From: BOG-1184 sp049514575
GTDB taxonomy: Bacteria; Fibrobacterota; Chitinivibrionia; Chitinivibrionales; Chitinispirillaceae
Direction: 5' to 3'
DNA: 5,477 bases
Assembly (NCBI GenBank): GCA_049514575.1
Contig: JBEKUX010000096.1
Coordinates: forward strand, 1 to 5,477
Under the pieces are notes generated by a model, which had not been told where the DNA came from, ran no database searches, and saw nothing but the letters and a program-made list of their open reading frames with translations. Shown in pieces: positions 1-5,477 of the stretch (position 1 is its first letter; each line of letters starts with the position of its first letter). The position numbers and the translations under genes are program-made.

Positions 1-878
1 CGGCCGCCGCCGGCGATTGCGCGCAGGTTCTTCGAACTGTCGAATACTTCGAAAACGATACCGGTATAATAGGCAAGCCCTCGCACTATACCGATGTCGA
101 AAAGCAGGTATTCCGAAAAACCATAAAGCGACAGCGTCTTAAAAAGAAGCCTGATTTCTTTCAACGAAGGCAATTCACCGCCGATACGCCCGACATCATC
201 AAGTGTTTCGGCCTGGAATATGCAGGTTATTTTATCGCGTATCTTTTCTTCCGGGATACTTTCAGATAATTCACGATTGAACTCTTCGACCGAAAGTTTT
301 GTTTTTCTATCAAGGAGACCATAGAGCGCTCCGCACCGTTCTCGGACCAAACCTGCATTAAGAAAGAGCTCTTCGAGAAGCAGACGGCTTGAAATGCGGA
401 CTTTGAAGTCCTTCATGGTAAAACCGAGGTCACGCAGCATGTCAATGGCTGCTGCTATAATCTCGGCGTCTGCGGTTATGTCAGCAATACCGAGGATGTC
501 CATATTAATCTGGAAAAATTCGCGCAGGCGTCCCCGCTGCATTTTTTCATAACGGTAAAGGCGAGGAATGGAATACCAGCGGAGCGGCCACTTTTGATTG
601 TTCACCCGTGAGGCGACCATACGGGCCAACGTCGGTGTGAGTTCCGGGCGAAGCGCAAGGTCACGGTTCTTTTTGTCTTTAAAAGCATACAGCTGCGTCT
701 CGATTTCACCGCCAGATTTCTGTGTAAAAAGCTCCAGATGCTCGAACGTCGGACCATCGTAGGACTCAAAACCATAACGCTGGCAGGTCTTTTTCCACGA
801 GGAAAAGATAAATTCCTGGAGAGCCATATCCTCCGGGAAAAAATCACGCGTTCCTTTGGGGTTAGATGGTACATGCAT
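1..878 (-). CDS. hisS: Histidyl-tRNA synthetase, partial (C-terminus beyond the left edge)
   Basis: Class II aminoacyl-tRNA synthetase that activates histidine with ATP and charges tRNA-His in the cytoplasm. The visible 292 residues are open to the window edge; the family usually has about 420-450, so the end of the catalytic core and the anticodon-binding domain are missing. Seen in order: an N-terminal PKGTRDFFPED (residues 7-17), typical of the motif 1 region; RPELT (77-81), matching the family's RPEGT loop; motif 2, RYEKMQRGRLREFFQINMD (109-127), with ATP-binding Arg109; an insertion domain; and the histidine-specific RGLAYYTG (266-273), with the expected catalytic Arg266. It breaks off in the first glycines of what should be GGGRYD. 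HisRGLxYYTG excludes the paralogue HisZ. Most HisRS have Asp where Ala269 stands. The ATG at 878 puts the family N-terminus in register; a weak AAAGAAAGG lies about 11 bases upstream. It follows the radical SAM gene by 69 bases, so co-transcription is likely. Confidence 0.95.
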   Translation of the reverse strand, partial: MHVPSNPKGTRDFFPEDMALQEFIFSSWKKTCQRYGFESYDGPTFEHLELFTQKSGGEIETQLYAFKDKKNRDLALRPELTPTLARMVASRVNNQKWPLRWYSIPRLYRYEKMQRGRLREFFQINMDILGIADITADAEIIAAAIDMLRDLGFTMKDFKVRISSRLLLEELFLNAGLVRERCGALYGLLDRKTKLSVEEFNRELSESIPEEKIRDKITCIFQAETLDDVGRIGGELPSLKEIRLLFKTLSLYGFSEYLLFDIGIVRGLAYYTGIVFEVFDSSKNLRAIAGGG

Positions 879-947
879 GCTGCTGAAAGCCTTTCTTTTG
901 ATTTACCGTTATAGAAAAAATACAAGGTAACATTGAAAATAGCTATA

Positions 948-1883
948 TCAGAATGTTCGGTAAAATGTGCGTTTGCCCGCAGCATGTAAAGTTATTGATC
1001 CGTTTCCGACCATGGCAGAGAGTGTTGCCCGTGCCTCGTTAATGGTCAGACCGGTTAGGCTGGCAATCTCCTCAAGTGTTGAAGGCCGCCGTGCAATAAG
1101 AGACCGGATTGATTCAGGGGAAATGGTCGTTTTTTCCCACAGCGGATAGTTCTGGGCTTGCCGGGTGATTATTTCCACCGGCAGGGGAGTGAAAACACTC
1201 GAAATGCTTTTAAGATGGTCGATTGTCGCTGGCCTCACCCAGCCACAGGTACCCGGACGGTCAAGTGTATTCAGCTGCACACGGTCGGGATTGATCCGGA
1301 AAGCGGCTTTTTTGAGCAGCTGCAATTCAGACGGGGTATCGTTAATGCCGGGAACAATAAAAATTTCGAGCCATATTGTTCCTTTATACTCTTTTCTGAA
1401 ATCCCACAGGCCTTCGATTATCCGACGATTATCGAGTTCCGGGTGAGGCCTGTTGACTTTATTGAATGCCGATTTTGAGACTGCATCAAGATTGGGAAGC
1501 ACCAGATCGAAAACCATTACTTCGCTTCTGACCTCAGGCCGATAGAACAGCGTTCCATTCGTTAAAAGTGCACAGGCATAGCGGGGGAACGAATCTTTAA
1601 GAAAACGTACAACTTTACCGATACCTGTATTGAGAGTAGGCTCACCGCTGCCGCCAAAGGTGATGTAATCTAAAACCGGCGTTGTACTGAGGTACTCCTC
1701 CAGTTCAGCAATTATTGCATCGGAAGGTGCATATTCTTTGCGTTCAAGCGTAAGCTCAGTAGTTTTGCCGCATTCACAGTACACGCAATTGAGTGAACAA
1801 ATCTTAGACTGGACCAGATCAATACCCAAAGAAACACCCAGGCGCCTCGACTGTACCGGACCGAAAAGATATGAGTAGTTCAT
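948..1883 (-). CDS. Radical SAM protein, COG0731-like (TYW1-related), with C-terminal winged-helix-like tail
   Basis: A 311-residue radical SAM enzyme of unknown substrate. The start FGPVQSRRLGVSLGID (residues 7-22) is the hallmark N-terminus of the COG0731 group, a distant relative of the wyosine-synthesis enzyme TYW1. The cluster motif CxxxCxxC is Cys29, Cys33 and Cys36; an extra Cys38 follows. GGSGEPTLN (77-85) is the SAM-binding glycine motif, LLTNGTLF (106-113) and LPNLDA (129-134) are barrel strands, and FIVPGINDT (175-183) and QLNTLDRPG (203-211) are further family-like stretches. Residues from about 254 to 311 look like a winged helix (a helix-turn-helix around TLEEIASLTGLTINEA, then a beta wing), which may bind nucleic acid; this is inferred from pattern only. 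The ATG at 1883 fits the family N-terminus and has GAAGAG 6 bases upstream. An in-frame TGA at 1899-1901 rules out a longer form. It is the first recognised gene of the leftward unit with hisS; the reaction is not known to me. Confidence 0.88.
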   Translation of the reverse strand: MNYSYLFGPVQSRRLGVSLGIDLVQSKICSLNCVYCECGKTTELTLERKEYAPSDAIIAELEEYLSTTPVLDYITFGGSGEPTLNTGIGKVVRFLKDSFPRYACALLTNGTLFYRPEVRSEVMVFDLVLPNLDAVSKSAFNKVNRPHPELDNRRIIEGLWDFRKEYKGTIWLEIFIVPGINDTPSELQLLKKAAFRINPDRVQLNTLDRPGTCGWVRPATIDHLKSISSVFTPLPVEIITRQAQNYPLWEKTTISPESIRSLIARRPSTLEEIASLTGLTINEARATLSAMVGNGSITLHAAGKRTFYRTF

Positions 1884-1898
1884 AGTTATCTCTTCACG

Positions 1899-1949
1899 TC
1901 AAAGCATACTGATCGTTAATTGAATGATCCAATGATGCTTATTGAACAT
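1899..1949 (-). CDS. Possible 16-residue leader peptide upstream of the radical SAM gene
   Basis: The frame runs ATG at 1949 to TGA at 1899-1901 and reads MFNKHHWIIQLTISML. A textbook Shine-Dalgarno AAGGAG (1961-1956) lies 6 bases before this ATG, better than the site of the main gene. A second ATG at 1955 directly abuts the Shine-Dalgarno and is a poorer start. The frame ends 15 bases before the radical SAM start and lies in the same frame, so terminating ribosomes could reinitiate there. The peptide has two adjacent His codons followed by Trp, which is suggestive but thin for attenuation. It could instead be a chance frame or an untranslated leader. No homologue is recognised. Confidence 0.4.
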   Translation of the reverse strand: MFNKHHWIIQLTISML

Positions 1950-1956
1950 CAGCATC
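1934..1956 (-). repeat. Inverted repeat GATGCT/AGCATC around the leader start codon
   Basis: On the minus strand GATGCT (1956-1951) can pair with AGCATC (1939-1934) across an 11-base loop that contains the leader ATG. A competing pairing TGATG/CATCA (1951-1947 with 1937-1933) is also possible. The 6-bp stem is short and could be chance, but its position over the ribosome-binding region is suggestive of translational control. Confidence 0.3.
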
Positions 1957-1961
1957 TCCTT
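1956..1961 (-). promoter_or_regulatory. Strong Shine-Dalgarno AAGGAG of the leader frame
   Basis: On the minus strand AAGGAG stands 6 bases before the ATG at 1949. Its last base begins the left arm of the inverted repeat GATGCT/AGCATC (1934-1956), so a hairpin could affect ribosome access. The match and spacing are seen directly; use by ribosomes is inferred. Confidence 0.45.
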
Positions 1962-2042
1962 TTTCACGCGGTATAGATATACTGCAGGAAAAATATATTC
2001 TTTTTACAAAACAAAGGGTACACGCGTTTCAGGCTCGTCGTG

Positions 2043-2051
2043 TGGTATATT
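2043..2051 (+). promoter_or_regulatory. Possible extended -10 promoter for the SPL-like gene
   Basis: TGG followed by TATATT matches the extended -10 form TGnTATAAT with one mismatch. No good -35 box lies 16-18 bases upstream, which extended -10 promoters tolerate. A start near 2058 would leave a leader of about 50 bases before the ATG at 2107. This is an isolated motif match in an AT-rich spacer, so confidence is low. Confidence 0.3.
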
Positions 2052-2062
2052 TGAAAATTAGT

Positions 2063-2079
2063 ACCGTTCCTTGCACGGT
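2063..2079 (+). repeat. Small inverted repeat in the leader of the SPL-like gene
   Basis: ACCGT (2063-2067) and ACGGT (2075-2079) are perfect complements separated by 7 bases. They would form a 5-bp hairpin or a small dyad site just downstream of the possible extended -10 element. It is too short to assign a role. Confidence 0.25.
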
Positions 2080-2106
2080 TGAACAAGGCGAGGGTCTATT
2101 CATCCT

Positions 2107-3072
2107 ATGTTAAAAAGTGACAATAGTTCAACAGAAAAATCTGTTTTTCGTGGTGAATTTTGGAAACCCTGTCCGGGCACCGGCGGCGGTTATCTTTGCT
2201 GCGGATATCAGATTTTGACACCGCAGCAAGGATGCGGCATGTACTGCCGTTATTGTATCCTGCAGGTTTATTTTACCCGGCAGTGCCGGGTGTTTTTCCG
2301 GAACTACGGCGAGTTGGAAAGAGAAGTGGCGCTCAAGATGGTGTCATGGAAAGGTGTTGTCAGGTTCGGTACAGGAGAATTTACCGACAGTCTCTTTGCA
2401 GAAGATAACCTCGGCCTTTCTAAGAAAATCGCTGCAACCCTCGAGCCTTATGACAATGCGGTCGTTGAGTTCAAGACCAAAAGCGCCAACATAGGCAGTC
2501 TGGGCGCTATCAGGCGTCCCCGGCGTGTGGTTATAGGATTTTCAGTCAACACTCCCCGCATGATCGCATTGTTCGAAAAGAACACCGCTCCGCTTGAAGC
2601 GCGACTTGCCGCTGCTCGACAGTGCGAAGAAATGGGGTTCCACGTTGCGTTCCATTTTGACCCCATGTTCTGGTACGACGCATGCGAAGATGAGTACCGC
2701 GGCGTTGTCAGTTCCATCTACGCACAGGTAAAGGACCCGCGGAATATCGCCTGGTGCAGTCTGGGCGGGTTCAGGACGAACCCGGCGCTAAAAAAACATT
2801 TACATTTTAATAATGAGCATCTGCAGCTTTTTTCAGGTGAAATGATCGCAGGTAATGACGGTAAATTACGATATTTCAGACCATACCGTAGTGCCATGTA
2901 CTCCGCCATGAGAGAGGAGTTTGAGCGGCATGATCCTAAAGCGACGGTATATCTTTGTATGGAAAACCGGGAAATGTGGGAAGCTGCCGGTATGATTAAA
3001 AGAATTTCAAGAGGACTTAAACAATACCTTGATGCGCGGGCGGAAGAGATGTTGTCCAGGACATATACATAG
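2107..3072 (+). CDS. SPL-like (spore photoproduct lyase family) radical SAM protein
   Basis: A 321-residue radical SAM enzyme related to spore photoproduct lyase (SplB, about 340 residues), which repairs thymine dimers in spore DNA. Family features: KPCPGTGGGYLCCGY (residues 20-34), then the cluster motif CGMYCRYCILQVYF (43-56) with ligands Cys43, Cys47 and Cys50; RFGTGEFTDSL (86-96); EFKTKSANI (121-129); GFSVNT (144-149); and FHFDPMFWYD near 182-191. In B. subtilis SplB the hydrogen-atom donor Cys141 lies about 51 residues after the first cluster cysteine, in a CTSD context. Here that place reads GEFTDS, with no cysteine, so it is probably not a true spore repair enzyme. GTGE(F/L)TDSL is, as I recall, typical of the widespread SPL-like subfamily in non-spore-formers, whose substrate is unknown to me. 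The ATG at 2107 is the only sensible start; GCGAGGG 13 bases upstream is a poor Shine-Dalgarno. It is divergent from the other radical SAM gene. Confidence 0.87.
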   Translation: MLKSDNSSTEKSVFRGEFWKPCPGTGGGYLCCGYQILTPQQGCGMYCRYCILQVYFTRQCRVFFRNYGELEREVALKMVSWKGVVRFGTGEFTDSLFAEDNLGLSKKIAATLEPYDNAVVEFKTKSANIGSLGAIRRPRRVVIGFSVNTPRMIALFEKNTAPLEARLAAARQCEEMGFHVAFHFDPMFWYDACEDEYRGVVSSIYAQVKDPRNIAWCSLGGFRTNPALKKHLHFNNEHLQLFSGEMIAGNDGKLRYFRPYRSAMYSAMREEFERHDPKATVYLCMENREMWEAAGMIKRISRGLKQYLDARAEEMLSRTYT

Positions 3073-3078
3073 TGATGA

Positions 3079-3100
3079 CCGTTTTTGATAGTTAAAACGG
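3079..3100. repeat. 7-bp inverted repeat, candidate operator overlapping the araD promoter
   Basis: CCGTTTT (3079-3085) and AAAACGG (3094-3100) are perfect complements separated by 8 bases. The dyad overlaps the -35 box at 3085-3090, the classical place for a repressor or a proximal activator. It could also be the terminator of the gene ending at 3072, but the stem is AT-rich and no T-run follows on the plus strand, so I favour an operator. The regulator is not in the window. Confidence 0.45.
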
Positions 3101-3113
3101 GGTAAATTATATT
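3085..3113 (+). promoter_or_regulatory. Sigma70-type promoter for araDB
   Basis: The -35 box TTGATA (3085-3090) and -10 box TATATT (3108-3113) each match the consensus at five of six positions and are separated by the optimal 17 bases. Transcription would start near 3120, giving a leader of about 64 bases before araD. It begins only 13 bases past the stop codon of the SPL-like gene, which supports araDB being a separate unit. Its strength suggests that an inducible system would need repression, in line with the overlapping inverted repeat. Confidence 0.6.
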
Positions 3114-3183
3114 ACATAGTCATTTTTGCATAACAGCGATGGCGTTTTAGAAAAAATCAGGCACACGGGAACATAATCAGCAA

Positions 3184-3885
3184 ATGCTTGAGCTTCTTAA
3201 AGAAGACTCCTACAAGGCGAATGCCCTATTGCCAAAGTTCGGTATCGTAAACTTAACTTTTGGTAATGTCAGCGTCATCGATCGCGAAACCCGGATTGTG
3301 GCCATAAAACCGAGCGGCGTTTCCTATGCCGACCTTCGGCCGGAACACATCGTGCTCGTTGACCTTGCCGGCAAGCGGGTGGAAGGTGAATTGAATCCTT
3401 CCTCCGATACACCGACCCATTGCTGCCTTTACCGGAATTTTCCGGAAATAGGCGCCGTAGTGCATACCCACTCCACCTGTGCAACGGGGTTTGCTCAGGC
3501 GGGCATGGCCATTCCCTGTCTCGGCACCACGCATGCTGATTATTTTTTCGGGGAAATTCCTGTTACGCGTAAAATGACCCCGAAAGAAATCTCCGGGGGA
3601 GCGTACGAACTGGAAACCGGGAACGTAATAGTTGAACGCTTTAAAAATCTCAGGTATCAAGATGTCCCGGCGGTACTTGTTCATAGTCATGGCCCATTTG
3701 CATGGGGGAATACTGGTGAAAAAGCGGTCGAAAATGCATTCGCGATAGAACTGGTTGCACAGATGTCGCATTATGCTTTGACGCTGAAAAAAGACCCGGT
3801 ATACATTCAGAAAGAGCTTCTCGAAAAACATTTTTTACGCAAGCATGGGAAAAACGCTTACTACGGCCAGAAGAAAACCGCGTAA
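3184..3885 (+). CDS. araD: L-ribulose-5-phosphate 4-epimerase
   Basis: Class II aldolase/epimerase-fold enzyme that converts L-ribulose 5-phosphate to D-xylulose 5-phosphate by retro-aldol cleavage and re-addition, the last specific step of bacterial L-arabinose breakdown. The 233 residues are the normal full length. Residues matching E. coli AraD are in place: zinc ligands His94, His96 and His169 (E. coli 95, 97, 171), Asp75 and Asp119 (76, 120), and C-terminal His216 and Tyr227 (218, 229) within HFLRKHGKNAYYGQ (216-229). TFGNVS (25-30) and NPSSDTPTH (71-79) are the substrate-phosphate and active-site loops. The His216/Tyr227 tail separates AraD from fuculose-phosphate aldolase; UlaF or SgbE-type paralogues share it, but the adjacent ribulokinase settles the arabinose role. 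The ATG at 3184 matches the family N-terminus although no clear Shine-Dalgarno precedes it. araB follows after 38 bases in the same direction. Confidence 0.95.
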   Translation: MLELLKEDSYKANALLPKFGIVNLTFGNVSVIDRETRIVAIKPSGVSYADLRPEHIVLVDLAGKRVEGELNPSSDTPTHCCLYRNFPEIGAVVHTHSTCATGFAQAGMAIPCLGTTHADYFFGEIPVTRKMTPKEISGGAYELETGNVIVERFKNLRYQDVPAVLVHSHGPFAWGNTGEKAVENAFAIELVAQMSHYALTLKKDPVYIQKELLEKHFLRKHGKNAYYGQKKTA

Positions 3886-3912
3886 CCTTATTTTATTTAC
3901 TAATAGAACAAC

Positions 3913-3918
3913 AGGAGG
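3913..3918 (+). promoter_or_regulatory. Consensus Shine-Dalgarno AGGAGG that decides the GTG start of araB
   Basis: AGGAGG lies 5 bases before the GTG at 3924. No in-frame ATG is near, and the protein reads directly into the FGGY kinase N-terminus, so GTG is the start. The contrast with araD, which lacks a good site, suggests that araB is translated independently and efficiently. Confidence 0.8.
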
Positions 3919-3923
3919 ATCTT

Positions 3924-5477
3924 GTGGCAGAACATTTTACGATTGGAGTCGACTACGGTACCAATTCGGTACGTGCGATTATCGTGAGTACAGCTACCGG
4001 CAAAGATGTCGGATCGTTTGTTTTTAACTATCCTTCAGGGCATCAGGGCATTTTACTTGATAAAAATGACCATCACCTTGCTCGGCAGAATCCGGCGGAT
4101 TATGTAATAGGTCTCGAGGTTTCGGTTGTGTCGGCTCTGAAGCAGGCTAAGAAACAGTGGAAAGGTTTTTCACCGGATAGTGTTATCGGCATCGGTGTCG
4201 ACACTACCGGTTCCACACCAATTCCGGTTGATCGTAACAATGTCCCGCTGGCCACCCAGAAAGAATGGAAAAAAAACCTTGCTGCCCACGCGTGGCTCTG
4301 GAAAGACCACACGTCAGCCGCTGAGGCTACGAAAATAACTGAAACTGCACAGCGGCATGCGCCGAAGTATATCGAACGTTACGGAGGCACTTACTCTTCA
4401 GAATGGTTCTGGGCAAAGGTGTGGCATTGCCTTAATGCCGCCCCTGCAGTATTTGAAGCTGCCTATTCATGGGTCGAACTCGCCGACTTTATCCCTGCGA
4501 TTCTTGCCGGCGTGAAGGATCCGACAGCAGTCATGCGCGGCGTGTGTGCGGCTGGCCATAAGGCAATTTTTCAGCACGACTGGGGCGGTCTGCCGGACAA
4601 GCAGTTTCTGTCAATGCTGGATCCGACACTCGCCGACCTTCGCGACAGGCTTTTTTCGACTGCCTACGACGCAAAAACACCGGCAGGAACACTCTGCACC
4701 GAATGGGCAGGCAAACTCGGGTTACGAGCAGGAATTCCAATAGCTATTGGCGCGTTCGACGCGCATTACGGAGCGATAGGAGCTGGTGTGGAGGAGGGGA
4801 CACTCGTCAAGATTATCGGCACATCAACATGCGACTGCACGGTGGTATCGCAGGAACACAAGAAAGGTGAAATTCCCGGTATCTGCGGAACAGTGCTCGG
4901 TTCAATTCTTCCGGATTATTACGGCGTGGAAGCTGGACAATCGGCAGTAGGTGATATTTTCAAGTGGTTTGTTGAAGTAGTCTGCGGCAACGACGGTTCA
5001 CTGCACGCCACGTTCACCAAGCAGGCCCAGAAACTTTCCCCAGGCCAGTCCGGTCTCGTTGCCCTTGATTGGAACAACGGAAACCGCACGATCCTTGTAG
5101 ACCCCAGGCTCACGGGGCTGCTGGTTGGGCAGACTCTCTATACTACGCCGGCAGAAATATATCGCGCACTTATCGAAGGTACTGCTTATGGCGCCCGGGC
5201 GATTATTGAAAGGATCAAAGAGTATGGCGTTCCAGTCGACCGTATCGTTTGCTGCGGCGGCATTGCGGAGAAGAACCCGATGCTCATGCAGATTTACGCC
5301 GATGTGACCGGCTGTACAATGCTGATTTCCGGTTCATCACAGACCTGTGCACTCGGTTCGTGTATTGCGGCTGCAGTGGTTGCAGGAAAGAAAAACGGCG
5401 GATACGATACTTTTGCAGAGGCTCAGAAAAAAATGACCTCGCTTAAACCGGTCAAGTACACGCCGAACCCCAAAGCG
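3924..5477 (+). CDS. araB: Ribulokinase, partial (C-terminus beyond the right edge)
   Basis: FGGY-family sugar kinase that phosphorylates L-ribulose with ATP to L-ribulose 5-phosphate, the substrate of the adjacent AraD. The frame is open for 518 codons to the edge; AraB is usually about 550-570 residues, so only the last few dozen are missing. Seen: the N-terminal phosphate-binding IGVDYGTNSVRA (residues 7-18); GVDTTGSTPIPVD (91-103); WLWKDHT, a ribulokinase-typical stretch before the sugar-binding region; GAFDAHYGAIG (276-286) with Asp279 as the expected catalytic base; GTSTCDC (299-305), the second phosphate loop; and CCGGIAEKNPMLMQIYAD (443-460), the C-terminal FGGY adenosine-binding signature. 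The VDYGTNSVRA and LWKDHT stretches point to AraB rather than xylulokinase or glycerol kinase. GTG is the start, with AGGAGG 5 bases before it. The 38-base gap to araD and shared direction indicate one operon; araA or a transporter may follow. Confidence 0.95.
   Translation, partial: MAEHFTIGVDYGTNSVRAIIVSTATGKDVGSFVFNYPSGHQGILLDKNDHHLARQNPADYVIGLEVSVVSALKQAKKQWKGFSPDSVIGIGVDTTGSTPIPVDRNNVPLATQKEWKKNLAAHAWLWKDHTSAAEATKITETAQRHAPKYIERYGGTYSSEWFWAKVWHCLNAAPAVFEAAYSWVELADFIPAILAGVKDPTAVMRGVCAAGHKAIFQHDWGGLPDKQFLSMLDPTLADLRDRLFSTAYDAKTPAGTLCTEWAGKLGLRAGIPIAIGAFDAHYGAIGAGVEEGTLVKIIGTSTCDCTVVSQEHKKGEIPGICGTVLGSILPDYYGVEAGQSAVGDIFKWFVEVVCGNDGSLHATFTKQAQKLSPGQSGLVALDWNNGNRTILVDPRLTGLLVGQTLYTTPAEIYRALIEGTAYGARAIIERIKEYGVPVDRIVCCGGIAEKNPMLMQIYADVTGCTMLISGSSQTCALGSCIAAAVVAGKKNGGYDTFAEAQKKMTSLKPVKYTPNPKA

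Noticed and set aside
602..985. Minus-strand open frame of 127 codons overlapping the hisS start and the radical SAM 3' end
   Set aside because: It is out of frame with both genes, covers the clearly recognisable HisRS N-terminus, and has no family resemblance or ribosome-binding site.
1932..1976. Plus-strand mini frame starting ATGATG in the divergent spacer
   Set aside because: No Shine-Dalgarno precedes it, and it is opposite the better-supported leader frame.
1884..1980. Sigma70 promoter for the leftward radical SAM-hisS unit
   Set aside because: Several TATA-like stretches exist on the minus strand (1968-1998), but none has a -35 match at acceptable spacing, so no specific promoter is called.
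3079..3100. Rho-independent terminator for the SPL-like gene
   Set aside because: The stem is only 7 bp and AT-rich, and the following bases (GGTAAATTATATT) are not a T-run; the overlap with a promoter fits an operator better.
3253..3831. Antisense open frame of 192 codons opposite araD
   Set aside because: araD is full length with all active-site residues; the antisense frame shows no motif and is a by-product of codon composition.
3845..4027. Plus-strand frame bridging the araD end and araB start
   Set aside because: It is out of frame with two confident genes and contains the araB ribosome-binding site; no protein features.

Overview
The window is ordinary bacterial chromosome with intermediate base composition and dense short-spaced genes. 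It holds no phage, IS, CRISPR, rRNA or tRNA signature. The Shine-Dalgarno sites and sigma70-like promoter elements are bacterial. The histidyl-tRNA synthetase is of the RGLAYYTG type, which I recall from groups such as Planctomycetes, Chlamydiae and relatives rather than from Enterobacteria or Bacilli. The arabinose genes suggest a plant-sugar user. I cannot name the phylum from the sequence.

Layout. The left third (1-1883) is a leftward unit: a COG0731-type radical SAM protein with a C-terminal winged-helix-like tail (1883 to 948), then hisS (878 to the left edge, lacking its C-terminus). A 223-base divergent spacer (1884-2106) separates it from rightward genes. On its leftward side the spacer carries a 16-codon open frame with a strong Shine-Dalgarno, just upstream of the radical SAM gene and in the same frame. 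On its rightward side it carries a possible extended -10 promoter and a small hairpin.

The right part is read rightward. A second radical SAM protein (2107-3072) belongs to the spore photoproduct lyase (SPL)-like family but lacks the hydrogen-donating cysteine of true SPL. After a 111-base spacer comes an arabinose-degradation operon: araD (3184-3885) and araB (3924 to the right edge, lacking its C-terminus). The spacer before araD holds a near-consensus promoter (TTGATA, 17 bases, TATATT). Its -35 box lies inside a perfect 7-bp inverted repeat, a good candidate for a sugar-responsive operator.

Function. AraB phosphorylates L-ribulose and AraD epimerises the product to D-xylulose 5-phosphate, which enters the pentose phosphate pathway. 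The isomerase araA is not in the window and may lie further right. The two radical SAM genes and hisS have no obvious metabolic link to arabinose. No clearly new system is visible. The points most worth checking are the short leader frame, the araD operator/promoter overlap, and the substrate of the SPL-like enzyme.
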